A stretch of 64,000 nucleotides of DNA, taken from Plutella xylostella. Its lineage: Eukaryota; Arthropoda; Insecta; Lepidoptera; Plutellidae. The stretch lies in contig NC_063994.1 in assembly GCF_932276165.1 (NCBI RefSeq), forward strand, positions 8,680,001-8,744,000, given 5' to 3'. Within the stretch, counting starts at the first letter, position 1, and each line of letters starts with the position of its first letter. Positions 44,336 through 55,876 of this stretch are shown one piece after another. The notes under the pieces are model-generated. The model was not told where the DNA came from, searched no databases, and saw only the letters and a list, made by a program, of their open reading frames with translations. The position numbers and the translations under genes were made by a program.

Positions 44336-45390
44336 TGTTGTATGTTATAAAAATAAATATAATAATATAGTAATAATAATATAAATAAATAAGATAATTA
44401 TCTATTTATAACTTTTAAACCTAATCTAGTTTGCTACCTGCATAAAAGGTACCCGCCAGCTATAAGAAAACAAATTAAAATTGGAACACAGCCAAACAAA
44501 ACCTTTAAATTATTGTTCTGAGAAATAAATAATAATTTTGGATCTGTGAACCGAACTACAAACAAGAAGACACTGGCAGAATTTGACACATAACATGACA
44601 CATACGAAAAAAGTTACTCTATGGCACAAATATTGAAAACAAAAATTTACGAATGACTGCAACAAGAAAATATTAAGAACGCATTTTCGTCAACGCCCGC
44701 AATACTGAGAAATCTGTAGTTTTCGGGTGCAGTTTACGATTGAATCCGTTGAATTATGTCCACTAGTTTAGGTACCTACAGATAGCCTAAGCCTTTGACT
44801 ACTGGAAACTGCTTTTTTAATTGGAAAAATCACTGTTTTTTATACAGTAAAAGCAAATTTCCTTACCCTCCTCCCGTGAAAACAATGAAAACAGGGTGTG
44901 TTTAGGTGCGCAAATCTCAGATATTATAAGATTTTAGTGTTTATAAAAAAATATGTTCTTATAATTGATATACTCTATTTTACGAAACGGGTTTCTATGG
45001 GTCCGAAATCCTATACAAAACTAAGAAAATAAATAAACTGTTCTCTTTAAAAAAAACACGATTTTCGTGGTCTTCGTAATTCTTTAGCGGCAAGTAATAG
45101 GGTTTATTTTTCAACTGTCTTATCCCGTACTGTGACAATGAATTTTCAAAAAACAAATCAGTCTGCGCCACGGCGCCTTTGTGGGTGGACCTGTATCGGT
45201 TTTTCTCCGCCGCTCAAAGTGAAAACATCGCTGTATGAATACATATTTACACACACACATACACAAACACGAATACTTATTTCCTTGCTCTTGAGACTTG
45301 AATCTTCATTGATTACGAAAAATATAAGTACCTACCTATTTCTGTACTTTTTTTACCCGACTCGATATTGTTGTGTATTTTTATTTTACT
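44336..45390. other. No gene; LINE 5' side and spacer
   Basis: AT-rich. The region just right of 44335 should hold the 5' UTR of the LINE, but its end is not recognisable. 45245-45275 has a short CA-rich (ACACAC) tract. Confidence 0.3.
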
Positions 45391-46640
45391 GACCAGATGA
45401 TGTATTTCGGAGACTGCTACTGGAACTCATAGGCGGGTAGACGTAGATATGTCGTGTTTGGGCTCGTAGTGTTTCTTGTGATGAGTACTTCCCACCGGAC
45501 TGACTGAACTGACCTGACGATGGACTTCGGAGACTGCTACTGGAACTCATAGGCGGGTAGACGTAGATATGTCGTGTTTGGGCTCGTAGTGTTTCTTGTG
45601 ATGAGTACTTCCCACCGGACTGACTGAACTGACCTGATGATGGACTCCGGAGACTGCTACTGGAACTCATAGGCGGGTAGACGTAGATATGTCGTGTTTG
45701 GGCTCGTAGTGTTTCTTGTGATGAGTACTTCCCACCAGACTGACTGAACTGACCTGATGATGGACTTCGGAGACTGCTACTGGAACTCATAGGCGGGTAG
45801 ACGTAGATATGTCGTGTTTGGGCTCGTAGTGTTTCTTGTGATGAGTACTTCCCACCGGACTGACCGAACTGACCTGATGATGGACTTCGGAGACTGCTAC
45901 TGGAACTCATAGGCGGGTAGACGTAGATATGTCGTGTTTGGGCTCGTAGTGTTTCTTGTGATGAGTACTTCCCACCGGACTGACTGAACTGACCTGATGA
46001 TGGACTCCGGAGACTGCTACTGGAACTCATAGGCGGGTAGACGTAGATATGTCGTGTTTGGGCTCGTAGTGTTTCTTGTGATGAGTACTTCCCACCGGAC
46101 TGACTGAACTGACCTGATGATGGACTTCGGAGACTGCTACTGGAACTCATAGGCGGGTAGACGTAGATATGTCGTGTTTGGGCTCGTAGTGTTTCTTGTG
46201 ATGAGTACTTCCCACCAGACTGACTGAACTGACCTGATGATGGACTTCGGAGACTGCTACTGGAACTCATAGGCGGGTAGACGTAGATATGTCGTGTTTG
46301 GGCTCGTAGTGTTTCTTGTGATGAGTACTTCCCACCAGACTGACTGAACTGACCTGATGATGGACTTCGGAGACTGCTACTGGAACTCATAGGCGGGTAG
46401 ACGTAGATATGTCGTGTTTGGGCTCGTAGTGTTTCTTGTGATGAGTACTTCCCACCGGACTGACTGAACTGACCTGATGATGGACTTCGGAGACTGCTAC
46501 TGGAACTCATAGGTGGGTAGACGTAGATATGTCGTGTTTGGGCTCGTAGTGTTTCTTGTGATGAGTACTTCCCACCGGACTGACTGAACTGACCTGATGA
46601 TGGACTTCAGAGACTGCTACTGGAACTCATAGGCGGGTAA
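45391..46640 (-). repeat. 120-bp minisatellite, about 10.4 copies, open in frame on minus
   Basis: Exact 120-bp period with very few substitutions. Because 120 is a multiple of 3, minus translation gives an uninterrupted 40-aa repeat (MSSSSSLRSPSSGQFSQSGG, then KYSSQETLRAQTRHIYVYPP) through 374 residues. Ser/Gln-rich and low complexity. Substitutions are mostly R/P-silent or rare (one S to G). It could be a coding repeat of an unrecognised exon or an accidental open frame; no splice context or start outside the repeat is evident. Confidence 0.9.
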
Positions 46641-47352
46641 GACCGCACCTGAAACTAGCACCCTGAGACTAAATGAACGAGCCCAATCTCGATGTTCCTA
46701 GCTATTGCCATCATTGAGACCCAGTCGCCATGTTCCTGCTCCTCATCAGACCCTCACCAGACCGCACCTGAAACCAGCACCCTGAGACTAAATGAATGAG
46801 CCCAATCTCGATGTTCTTAGCTATTGCCATCATTGAGATCCAGTCGCCATGTTCCTGCTCCTCATCAGACCCTCACCAGACCGCACCTGAAACCAGCACC
46901 CTGAGACTTAATGAATGAGCCCAATCTCGATGTTCCTACCTATTGCCGTCATTGAGATCCAGTCGCCATGTTCCTGCTCCTCATCAGACCCTCACCAGAC
47001 CGCACCTGAAACCAGCACCCTGAGACTAAATGAATGAGCCCAATCTCGATGTTCCTACCTATTGCCGTCATTGAGATCCAGTCGCCATGTTCCTGCTCCT
47101 CATCATACCCTCACCAGACCGCACCTGAAACTAGCACCCTGAGACTAAATGAACGAGCCCAATCTCGATGTTCCTAGCTATTGCCATCATTGAGATCCAG
47201 TCGCCATGTTCCTGCTCCTCATCAGACCCTCACCAGACCGCACCTGAAACCAGCACCCTGAGACTAAATGAATGAGCCCAATCTCGATGTTCCTACCTAT
47301 TGCCGTCATTGAGATCCAGTCGCCAAGTTCCTGCTCCTCATCAGACCCTCGA
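46641..47352. repeat. 119-bp minisatellite, six copies, abutting the first
   Basis: Units start GACCGCACCTGAAACCAGCA at 46641, 46760, 46879, 46998, 47117 and 47236. No similarity to the 120-bp unit by eye, yet the two arrays touch within a base. Period 119 is not a multiple of 3, so no long frame. Confidence 0.9.
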
Positions 47353-47586
47353 GAGACAAGAACCTTTTGATTATAGATTGTAGTTTACGAAAATATAACC
47401 AAATACTAAAATGATCAAGTTATTTTAGTATACTCATTTCACGATTTGCATAATGCCACTGTGTGTGTGAGAGCCGTGCGTATGTAGTAGTACGACTCAA
47501 TACCTAAAATCGAAGAGAAGATTTTTGAAAATGCGTCCTTAAGAAAAATAATGGGTATCATTCAAACAAACACTAAATGGATCCCA

Positions 47587-48336
47587 TTACGATGGCTTTT
47601 TGGTCACTCTTCGTTCCCGAGATGCCGTAGCCTTTGCGGTGACCTGTTTGGAGGCTGTTGAAGGATTGGTGTTCTCCTGGGCCTTAGACGTCAATGGACA
47701 CACGGCGTTCAGCTCAGAAATGGTCACAACACGATGACGCTTGCCCTCCGGGTCGAGAACGAAGATGCTCCCGTCCCTGGTCCAGCACCGCGACACGCCG
47801 ACCCGCTCCCGCGCCGCCAGGAAAGTGTCGTGCCGGGGCTTCGTCAGAAACTCCGACATCGTCACCCCCGTGCCTTTCAGCTTGGTCTTGGCAAACCAGA
47901 GGCTGTTTCTGGACGGCACATCCCTCAGCTTCAGGAGGATTGGTCTAGGCTTGTCCGAACTGAGACGCCCCATCCTGTGACATTGCCTTACATCATCCTC
48001 AGACAGCAACTCAGGGTCACCCAGATGCTCACCGACAACTCTAAGAACCACAGCTGTGGTGTTCTCCTTCGCTGCTTCTTTGACGCCATGGAGGAGGAGC
48101 ATCTTTCGTCGAGTGCGGGTCTCCTGCTCATCTGAAGCTCGTGCCAACATGTCTACTTGTTGCTGCAGACTGCCCAGTGCTGACATCATGAATGTACGAA
48201 ATGATATAAATTGTGCAGCCAGTCCAGTAATAGTGGGAGTTTGTGGACTCTTCTGTAGAACCTCGTCATGAAAGGCCGACATCTGGACATTGAAAAGGTC
48301 CTTCAACTCCTCCATAGACTTCTTGATTGAGTCCAT
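47587..48336 (-). CDS. LINE ORF1p-like RNA-binding protein (249 aa)
   Basis: Intact minus ORF: MDSIKKSMEELKDLFNVQMS, a coiled coil (about 10-85, with SALGSLQQQVDMLARASDEQ), then an RRM/L1-ORF1-like core: RKMLLLHGVKEAAKENTTAV, LLSEDDVRQCHRMGRLSSDK, PRPILLKLRDVPSRNSLWFA, GVTMSEFLTKPRHDTFLAAR and RCWTRDGSIFVLDPEGKRHR, ending in a basic tail (RERRVTKKPS). The layout matches LINE ORF1 proteins that coat element RNA. No endonuclease/RT ORF follows; instead the two minisatellites lie downstream on the same strand, so this may be an ORF1-only, HAL1-like element or a 5' LINE remnant. Confidence 0.75.
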   Translation of the reverse strand: MDSIKKSMEELKDLFNVQMSAFHDEVLQKSPQTPTITGLAAQFISFRTFMMSALGSLQQQVDMLARASDEQETRTRRKMLLLHGVKEAAKENTTAVVLRVVGEHLGDPELLSEDDVRQCHRMGRLSSDKPRPILLKLRDVPSRNSLWFAKTKLKGTGVTMSEFLTKPRHDTFLAARERVGVSRCWTRDGSIFVLDPEGKRHRVVTISELNAVCPLTSKAQENTNPSTASKQVTAKATASRERRVTKKPS

Positions 48337-48555
48337 AATGTCAACAATTTCAGTGTCACTGTAATAGTTGTCCAGGAGAGGAAATTATTATGCCAGCAGG
48401 TACTTTATTATTATAGCTTGCAAACTATCATAAATTATTTTGTTTTTATTGTTTGTTTATATTTATTTTAATTATATAAATATCACAGTAAATTTATAGA
48501 TGTGTATTATTTCACACCTACCCGCAAAAAAAAAAAAGTATTAAATACTTAAATA

Positions 48556-49545
48556 TAGTGCCACAATCTTATCTGTTCCGGTGACGGATCGCTGTGATCG
48601 AATCCAGTGATGCCATCGATTAAATTTTGCCGTGGTTTAAACGACAATGCATTTCTGCTATTGTTATAATTAGGTACATTCATAAGTATAGATAAATCAA
48701 AATATAGGGTCAATAGTAAATGAAAGAGGATAATAATATATCAAACGACATTCGTTGTATAAAAAATTTGTCCACGGCGAACAGAAAAAAAAGACATTTA
48801 AATCTAGATTTTACAATGATATAGGTAATATCTGTGGGTCGTGGGAATAACGAGATAGATAGACTTTAAAAAAACTATTAAGTACTTAATTATTATTTAT
48901 TTATTTAGGTACTTTATTTTCTAAAGTAACAAGAAGCAAGAGCATAAAATTAAAAGAAATTCAGACAATGTACAAAGGCTAATTGCTAAAAATCCATTTC
49001 TTCCAGCCAACCCTTGATACTCGTAGGGGAAGAAGAAGATGTCATTAATCATCATTATTTCGTCTAAAATCGCTGCCGGTGCGAGAAATTCTTCTTGGTA
49101 TACTGCCTAAGGTATAGGTACGCAGCTTCACTCACACCTGTAATCAAAGAAAAATAAAGATTATATACTTTACGGGTCTCTCGGGAAAATATTAATAAAA
49201 TTACATGTCAGTATATGGGTAAAATTATTCGTCATATTTGGCAACACTAACCTGTAGCCGCTGCAACTCGTTCTTCCAATTTTTCAAACGGAATTAAAGG
49301 CGCCTGAATACGTTATTCTTCCTGCATAAAAGCCAATATATCTAGTATTACTTTTCTTGCATCACTTTTCAGCGCTTTTGGCATTATTTCACCCAGAAAA
49401 TCACAAAACAAATTAAATAACATAGCGTCAGCCTCTTCGCAGAAATTGACAACTCAAATAACGCACAGAGTATGAAATGAAGTTTGACAATGACGTCTCG
49501 TTAGTACACATTTTGACCACCGGAACAGATAAGATTGTGGCACTA
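48556..49545 (-). mobile_element. Tc1/mariner-type (IS630) element remnant, 990 bp
   Basis: TAGTGCCACAATCTTATCTG (continuing TTCCGGTG) at the left is exactly inverted at the right end (49518-49545), a 28-bp TIR. TA stands on both sides. Inside are the first exons of a transposase-like gene. Confidence 0.8.
49091..49423 (-). pseudogene. Tc1/mariner-like transposase, N-terminal HTH exons only
   Basis: Exon 1 (49423-49252): MLFNLFCDFLGEIMPKALKS, DARKVILDILAFMQEE, a TAA stop, then IQAPLIPFEKLEERVAAATG, a helix-turn-helix as in IS630/Tc1 proteins. A GT donor at 49251 and AG acceptor at 49138 join to exon 2 (49137 on, VSEAAYLYLRQYTKK) in frame. The DDE catalytic part is absent, lost by internal deletion. 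Confidence 0.6.
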
Positions 49546-50141
49546 TACTTATTAAACACTAGTGAAAAGTAATAATTCATGACATAATTTACTTATTAAT
49601 CTGTGAAACAGTCGGAAACGTCAAATCCAAAAGGCGTTTTTCCCGTAAATAAATTTGAAAGTTTTCGCAATAGGATATTATTCGAGGAAATAAAAGTTAC
49701 GAAACTATAATGAACATGTCGTTAGTACCGTGATTTGATTCGATATCGTTAGAGTGTGATAATTGCGAGCCAAGATGATGATCTGAGTACTGTATCTGAG
49801 TACTTCTGCAGTGCCTCATCTGCGTTGAACGGACGTCCGTAAAGTACTATGTGGCGCAGACACTGTATGCTATAAGTAAGTCTTTGCAGCAGAAGCAGTA
49901 ATGGTTTGCTGAAAACATTTAACCTAGGACTGACACTTATAAAATATAGGATAAGCATATGAATATTAGCGGTGTAGAGAGGGGCAACCACATTTCATCA
50001 GTATTGGGTTCTATTAGTTAGTGCATATCACCAACAGTTTTTGGACACATAGAGAATATAGCTATATTGTTGTACTAAGCTCTGCCCCATTGTGAGTAGG
50101 TAAATTACTCATTTATGTTAAGTGACTCCTTCCTTTTTTAG
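49546..50141. other. No gene seen
   Basis: AT-rich region upstream of the Myb/SANT-like exon. The N-terminal exon of that gene should lie here or be deleted; I could not identify it. Confidence 0.3.
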
Positions 50142-50938
50142 TACTGGAACGACTACAAATGCAAGCTAAAAGCTAGAGTTGCTGCTGTGCGTAGCTCTCA
50201 CAGTCGGACAGGTGGCGGCCCTTCAACAGCCAAGGAGTTGACCGAAATTGAGAAGTTTTTGGGACTCCTTGGTGACGATTTTGGCATGGGAATAGCTGGG
50301 GCACGAGTGGATCCATTCGAGGCTGTAAGTTAAAACCTACAATTTATTTATTTATTTCAAATAAGGATCCCCAGCAGCTAACACAACAGACATACTTAAC
50401 AGAAAATTTTACATAATATTCATAACCACTATTACACCATAACTAATTAGGCATAGGTATAATATAATACATAATTATTATGCTTATTTAATTACCGGTT
50501 TTTAAATATTTGCAGCCACAGCCCAGCACCAGCCAAAATTATGGGTCGGCCAGCATACTGGAGAGTTACTGCACAGGCAGTGTAGTAGTCACTCCACCCT
50601 TCCATCTCCACTGCCCCTCGCCGTACCGCACACCGCACCACTCGCCTGGCCGCTCGCCACGACGCTCGCCACGAAGCTCCCCGCGACGCTTGCCACGAGG
50701 CTCTCCGCGACGCTCGCCACGAGGCTCCCCGCGACGCTCGCCACGACGCTCGCCACGAGGCTCCCCGCGCCGCTCGCCGCGTGATGCGTCGCGCCGCTCG
50801 CCGCGTGATGCGTCGCGCCGCTCGCCGCGTGATGCGTCGTGCCGCACGCCGCGCCAGTCGCCGCGTAATGCGTCGCGGCGCCCGCCGCTTCCGCTACTGG
50901 TCTACGCCCCCTCTGTACAATGTCGGTGCAGACTCTGA
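50142..50938 (+). pseudogene. Myb/SANT-like (Harbinger partner) gene fragment with Arg-Ser-Pro repeats
   Basis: Exon 50142-50324 (61 codons, acceptor TTTTTTAG, donor GTAAGT) codes YWNDYKCKLKARVAAVRSSH, SRTGGGPSTAKELTEIEKFL and GLLGDDFGMGIAGARVDPFE: the last helix of a trihelix Myb/SANT-like domain plus the TGGGP motif, as in the gene at 26423. Exon 50516-50938 follows in phase: PQPSTSQNYGSASILESYCT, then more than 15 RRSPRGSPR-type repeats, ending CRCRL-stop. The N-terminal part of the Myb domain is missing. The Arg/Ser/Pro run (about 50640-50880) is a coding microsatellite and resembles SR-type low-complexity tails. No transposase partner is nearby. Confidence 0.6.
50641..50880 (+). repeat. 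15-bp CGCTCGCCACGAGGC-type coding repeats
   Basis: Tandem 12-30 bp units (CGCTCGCCACGAGGCTCCCC and CGCTCGCCGCGTGATGCGTC), highly GC-rich, forming the R-S-P-R run. Confidence 0.8.
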
Positions 50939-50971
50939 GACGCCGGACATATTGCCGTTTAGTGCGCCGTG

Positions 50972-51078
50972 CCCGTCGTCGACTGCAATGCCGCCGGCGC
51001 CGCGCCCGTCGTCGACTGCAATGCCGCCGGCGCCGCGCCCGTCGTCGACTGCAATGCTGCCGGCGCCGCGCCCGTCGT
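50972..51078 (+). repeat. 33-bp tandem repeat, about 3.2 copies
   Basis: Units start CCCGTCGTCGACTGCAATGC and read PRPSSTAMPPA in a different plus frame from the upstream R-S-P-R frame, hinting at a frame change between the two repeats. Confidence 0.85.
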
Positions 51079-51326
51079 CATATCTGCACGTCATATCGTA
51101 CAGCGGTCGCAAGAATAGGAACTTTTTTCAAAAAGGCGGTTTATTGCAATTTTGACATATAATCTACTCTGTGTGATGAGCTCATGATGAGCTCGTGGTG
51201 CGAATTTCTGGCTTAGTAACGCTATATTTTCACTGAACGGTTTGCGTGACGTAGTGACGTCACAATACAATGAGCCGCAAGAATGTGCGGTGGGAGTACG
51301 AAATTAGCGATCTTGTTGAAATCGAT

Positions 51327-51899
51327 TCAGCCGCTCATCGCTGGGAGTAAGGCTGCAGGTAAATGAAAATAACCATTGCGCAACCAATCCTCACTCGACG
51401 GCAATAACATTATGTTCCCTTCATTCATTAACATTGTCACATTTTGTAAAAAGTCTTGTCCTATTATTAACTTATACGGCATAGAGTCTTTAGAAACGAC
51501 ATGGAATGAAACTTTGTGATATTGGTGTCCATCAATAATCACTGGAACCGTCAACTTTCCCATAGAATGCACTTTCATTTGTCCAAGGCCCGACAACGCA
51601 AGTATTTCATCATCACATTTGGGACATCCGATTGTGTTGTAGAACGTTTCCGACATTAAATTCACTTCGCTGCTCGTGTCGATCAGTGCGCTTGCCATAT
51701 TTTCCATAATCTTCACGTCTTTTTCGGGTTTTAACAACCATATTTCCTTCGTCGTGTTTGAAACATCTTTGTTTACGTTCAACATAACCTCATTGCTGTC
51801 AGTTGTCAAACGTCTGTCAATGTCAACGATTGACATATCGATCGGCACGCCATGGGAGGTTTTCAACCATAGACAACGTCCATAGACAAAACCCGACAA
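51327..51899 (-). pseudogene. Retropepsin fragment of a Gypsy-type element
   Basis: 190-aa minus ORF: NVNKDVSNTTKEIWLLKPEK, then MASALIDTSSEVNLMSETFY, in which the active site reads DTS where retropepsins have DT/SG, then GQMKVHSMGKLTVPVIIDGH, YKLIIGQDFLQNVTMLM. This matches the aspartic protease of insect Gypsy-type polyproteins, including the ILLGxDFL-like second motif. The Gly-to-Ser change in the active loop would normally abolish activity. No RT follows before 51327. Probably an isolated relic. Confidence 0.7.
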
Positions 51900-52058
51900 T
51901 AGATGGCGCTAGTAAATCTTCATACTGAACAGGACTGCATATTTTTTTATAGCCGGCATGGATTCGAGTCCTTTCAGCCAATACAAAAATCCATGTTTAT
52001 TCCACAGAATAATACTATGATTAAATAGTTTGCCTACAAGTTGCCTATTAGCGTCAAT

Positions 52059-52797
52059 CATGGAAGTAATAATACAACAGGAATGCGCACTCACCAAATA
52101 GATGCAAACAAAAATAGACCTAACGAATTCACCTTAAGATTTATATTTGAAGTGAAAGAGGCCGCGAGCCGATAGAGAGGGTTACCACAGAGCCCTTCCT
52201 CTCTTTCTAACAATTGCCAGGATTTAGTTGTGTAAACTTTAGTAGATTTTGTACGAAGAGAGCTATGCAAAAAAAATATCAAATTAACTCATAGACTACT
52301 GTATACCATATCATTTTCAAAAACAAATTTATAATAAATCATTATAAACATGTAATTTTAATGAAATATTTGGTATTTGTATGAATAATAATTTCATAAA
52401 AAATATTGGTAGTTTTTCTAAATACTTTACGACAAGACCGAAGTTGTCAAGATGACGGATGACGTGAGAGACTGTTGTGAGAGACGTTATGGTTAGGGTG
52501 ACCATTCATTCGTACTTTTGAATCACTTTCCATTAATTAGGACCTGTTTCATTCAACTTTTTGTTTTATTTTATACCTAAGTATCATTAGGTATTATTGT
52601 GGCTGTTATCTTATAAGGCTGGTAAAGAGTTATGAGCTGTTGATTTTTTTGGTGATAGATATGAGTATTATAAGATAATTTATCAAGCTTAAAACCGGCG
52701 GAAGCACTTAGGTTGAGATATTTTTTTTGAAATCTTACGATTTTCATCAACTAGACTATGTAAACGGAACACCCACAGAGTAAACACGTTTTAGGTA
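52059..52797. mobile_element. Non-autonomous hAT element, copy 2 (truncated)
   Basis: Starts CATGGAAGTAATAATACAAC after GCGTCAAT (52051-52058) and follows the inverse of copy 1 to ACACGTTTTAGGTA near 52797. It then diverges; the distal TIR and the second TSD are missing. Confidence 0.85.
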
Positions 52798-53319
52798 AGG
52801 TATCGCGTCCTTATTCCGAGGTAAATCACAACATTTGAAAGTAAGTAAGAAAAATAAGTGTTATAAAAACTCAACCGTCGTGTGTGTTATTTTATTCACC
52901 CAAATAAAGTTTTACGTCTACAAATTTCTTTCTTTCTTCTTTTATAAAGAGTAATAAGTAGGTAGTATCTAGTAGTAGTTTCGTAAAGTCAGGCATATCT
53001 ATCCACACCCCTTTTATATTTAGGAAGAAAGTCGCTAATTCATCTTGATTTTATGGTTTGATGACGGCATCGGATGACACTGCGAAGGTGTGATGTAGTC
53101 ATATTCCGATTTCCGAGGTACCTACCTATGTAAAATGTCATACTCCATATTAGGGGTTCAGCAAGTATTTTAATAATCCATATTTCGAGTTATCAAATTA
53201 TCGATTTAGAAACAACATAGATATGTTACTCAAATCATACATAAAATATTGGTAAAAATATGTATCACTTACGTTAATAGCGATAAAATAACACTGTTTT
53301 TTATCATTTCAAATATACA
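52798..53319. other. No gene; spacer
   Basis: AT-rich sequence between the truncated hAT copy and the LTR element; nothing recognised. Confidence 0.3.
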
Positions 53320-53618
53320 TGTGGGAGTACTCAACATTTCGTAATAGTAGGAAACACGTGCGCCTAGAAAAACAATTTAGCAACGCAAACAAGCTGCAGG
53401 TGCAAACTACTACTCCCCACTCCACTGGTATAAAAGTGATCGCTCGAACTGTCGACGGATCAGAAGTTGTCCGACTGCGGACACGGCAACAAGGGTGCTC
53501 TGAATCGTCTCGTCAGGTGATATCTTTCCAATGTCTATTTTGATGTACCTAATTGTAATTTATGATTCAATATATTATTTTATTACCGCAACCCCCCTCT
53601 TGTCATTTCGCTCCCACA
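53320..53618 (+). repeat. LTR, left copy
   Basis: Contains GGTATAAAAGTGATCGCTCG, a TATA box with downstream GTCGACGG, near its middle (about 53428); likely the element's promoter if it runs on plus. Confidence 0.88.
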
Positions 53619-53699
53619 TCAGAAGCGGGATTAAAGATGTTATGTACTCGTAACACTGACTCATCTTGCCCACAATGACTAGGGTGCACACACGTGTGA

Positions 53700-53935
53700 C
53701 TGACTTGACATGTGGACATGTGTGTGGCCATGTGTGGACATATGTGTGGTCATGTGTGGACATGTGTGGACATGTGTGGATATGTGTGGACATGTGTGGA
53801 CATATGTGTGGTCATGTGTGGACATATGTGTGGTCATGTGTGGACATATGGTGTGATCATTTATGGTCATATGAGAACATGTTTGATCATATGTGGACAT
53901 ATGTGGAAGTGAGTAGAGATGTCTGAAAGTGTTTC
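53700..53935. repeat. GT-rich minisatellite (TGTGGACATG type)
   Basis: Irregular repeats of CATGTGTGGACATATGTGTG and TGTGGTCATG. It gives long spurious ORFs on both strands. Confidence 0.85.
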
Positions 53936-53979
53936 GACACACGTGTGACAGGTGACAAAACATGTGAACTTGGCGACAG

Positions 53980-55868
53980 CATGGAAGTAATATAACAACA
54001 GGAATGCGCACTCACCAAAATGATGCAAACAAAAATAGACCTAACGAATTCACCTTAAGATTTATATTTGAAGTGAAAGAGGCCGCGAGCCGATAGAGAG
54101 GGTTACCACAGAGCCCTTCCTCTCTTTCTAACAATTGCCAGGATTTAGTTGTGTAAACTTTAGTAGATTTTGTACGAAGAGAGCTATGCAAAAAAAATAT
54201 TAAATTAACTCATAGACTACTGTATATCATATTATTTTCAAAAACAAATGTATAATAAATCATTATAAACATGTAATTTTAATGAAATATGTGGTATTTG
54301 TATGAATAATAATTTCATAAAAAATATTGGTAGTTTTTCTAAATACTTTACGACAAGACCGAAGTTGTCAAGATGACGGATGACGTTTATACTGTTGTGA
54401 GAGACGTTATGGTTAGGGTGACCATTCATTCGTACTTTTGAATCAGTTTCCATTAATTAGGACAATTCTGTTTCATTAAACTTTTTGTTTTATTTTATAC
54501 CTAAGTATCATTAGGTATTATTGTGGCTGTTATCTTATAAGGCTGGTAAAGAGTTATGAGCTGTTGATTTTTTTTGGTGATAGATGTGAGTATTATAAGA
54601 TAATTTATCAAGCTTATAACCGGCGGAAGCACTTAGGTTGAGATATTTTTTTTTAAATCTTATGATTTTCATCAACTAGACTATGTAAACGGAACACCCA
54701 CAGAGTAAACACGTTTTAGGTACATAGTTGCGTTTAATGTTAACCTGTTTTGACACTTTCTTGTCCACACTACACCCAACTTAATTTTATTTACTTACTT
54801 AAAATTATATTTTCCCAAATGATGATGGGCACCAATATATGGAAGCTGGGACCATCTCCAATAGAAATGAGTGATACGTCGTTGAAAAGGTATTTTTTTG
54901 CAGAATATGAATAACGGAAGCGCCAGTCCGATCTACTGTCCAATTAGAATAATTGTACCTTGAAAGTTTTTATATTTTATTTCTGTAATTTTAATGTTTT
55001 TGTTATTTTTTCACATTTATTATTAATTTTTATAACAAAATGATCATCATTCACTATAATATTATATTTGTTTATTATCTCAGTCAATAAAACCAGTTGA
55101 AAGTAATTTCTCCCATTTTAATAATTCGTGTTTACGTGTATTACGCCCTAACTGTCAGCAGGAGAGAGAGTGCAATGCCATAGAAAAATACTTCCTTCCG
55201 ACGAATATATTTCAAAATGGACAACTTATACGGATTTGTCGTCATAATATTTTTTTGCTCACTTGAAAAGAGCTATCTAACGATGTATGTCTCATCTTTA
55301 TTGGACATAGGTCCCAAAACGCCCATTGTCATTTCAGCTTTCCTTCCAATGAAGAAACATAGCAAAGGTGGTTCAAATTTGTGGTTATTTAATTCCCACA
55401 AATTTTCATCATTTTAAACCCGATGATAAATCCCGATTGATCGCAAGTGTTTATTATCGTTACAGTCGAACTATAAAGTCCTGACAGTAAAGAGTGCGAT
55501 TTTGCTAAGACTTTTTATCATTTTCAGTTATTTACTTACCTGTACAAAAAAACATATTAATATTACATTGCAGTTTGCGCTACAACAACACATCTATACA
55601 AATTTTACCTTCACCCCATTTGTTTACTCAATTGTCATATCATCAAAATCCATTCGTACCTACATTGCAATCGAATTATTCGAATAATAGGTGACTTTGA
55701 GACCATTGACACCTATTCGCGACATGATAGATTAGAAGTGATGTCTCATGAATTACCTAAAATTATGGTCACCAAAAATAGAAAGAGATGGAGGGCTCCG
55801 TGCTGACTATCTCTGTCGGCTCGTTTTTTTGGTGCAGTGCGCATTCCTGTTGTATTATTACTTCCATG
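53980..55868. mobile_element. Non-autonomous hAT element, copy 3, larger, inside the LTR element
   Basis: CATGGAAGTAATA.. at 53980 and its inverse ending 55868; 8-bp TSD GGCGACAG (53972-53979 and 55869-55876). Outer parts match copy 1 inverted. 54811-55548 has no counterpart in copy 1 and contains an imperfect inverted repeat (54816-54913 against 55242-55334). No transposase ORF is recognised. Confidence 0.9.
54811..55548. other. Extra central segment of hAT copy 3
   Basis: Imperfect inverted repeats, for example TGGGACC..ATCTCCAATAG against TGGGACCTATGTCCAATA, suggest a diverged foldback element inserted in an ancestor. Copy 4 shares the left edge (ACTTAAAATTATATTTTC) and then jumps, so it may instead be internal sequence that other copies lost. 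Confidence 0.45.
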
Positions 55869-55876
55869 GGCGACAG

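Noticed and set aside
49749..49991. 80-aa minus ORF as a gene
   Set aside because: No recognisable domain, no start context and no repeat; likely chance.
50566..50847. Minus ORF of RGERRGEPRGERR repeats
   Set aside because: Antisense shadow of the plus-strand Arg-Ser-Pro repeat.
53666..54011. Overlapping ORFs of His/Thr/Met or Cys/Gly/His repeats on both strands
   Set aside because: Reading of the GT-rich microsatellite in each frame.
55217..55417. 66-aa ORF with a hydrophobic start as a small secreted protein
   Set aside because: Lies in the unmatched centre of hAT copy 3, no family resemblance and no support from other copies.
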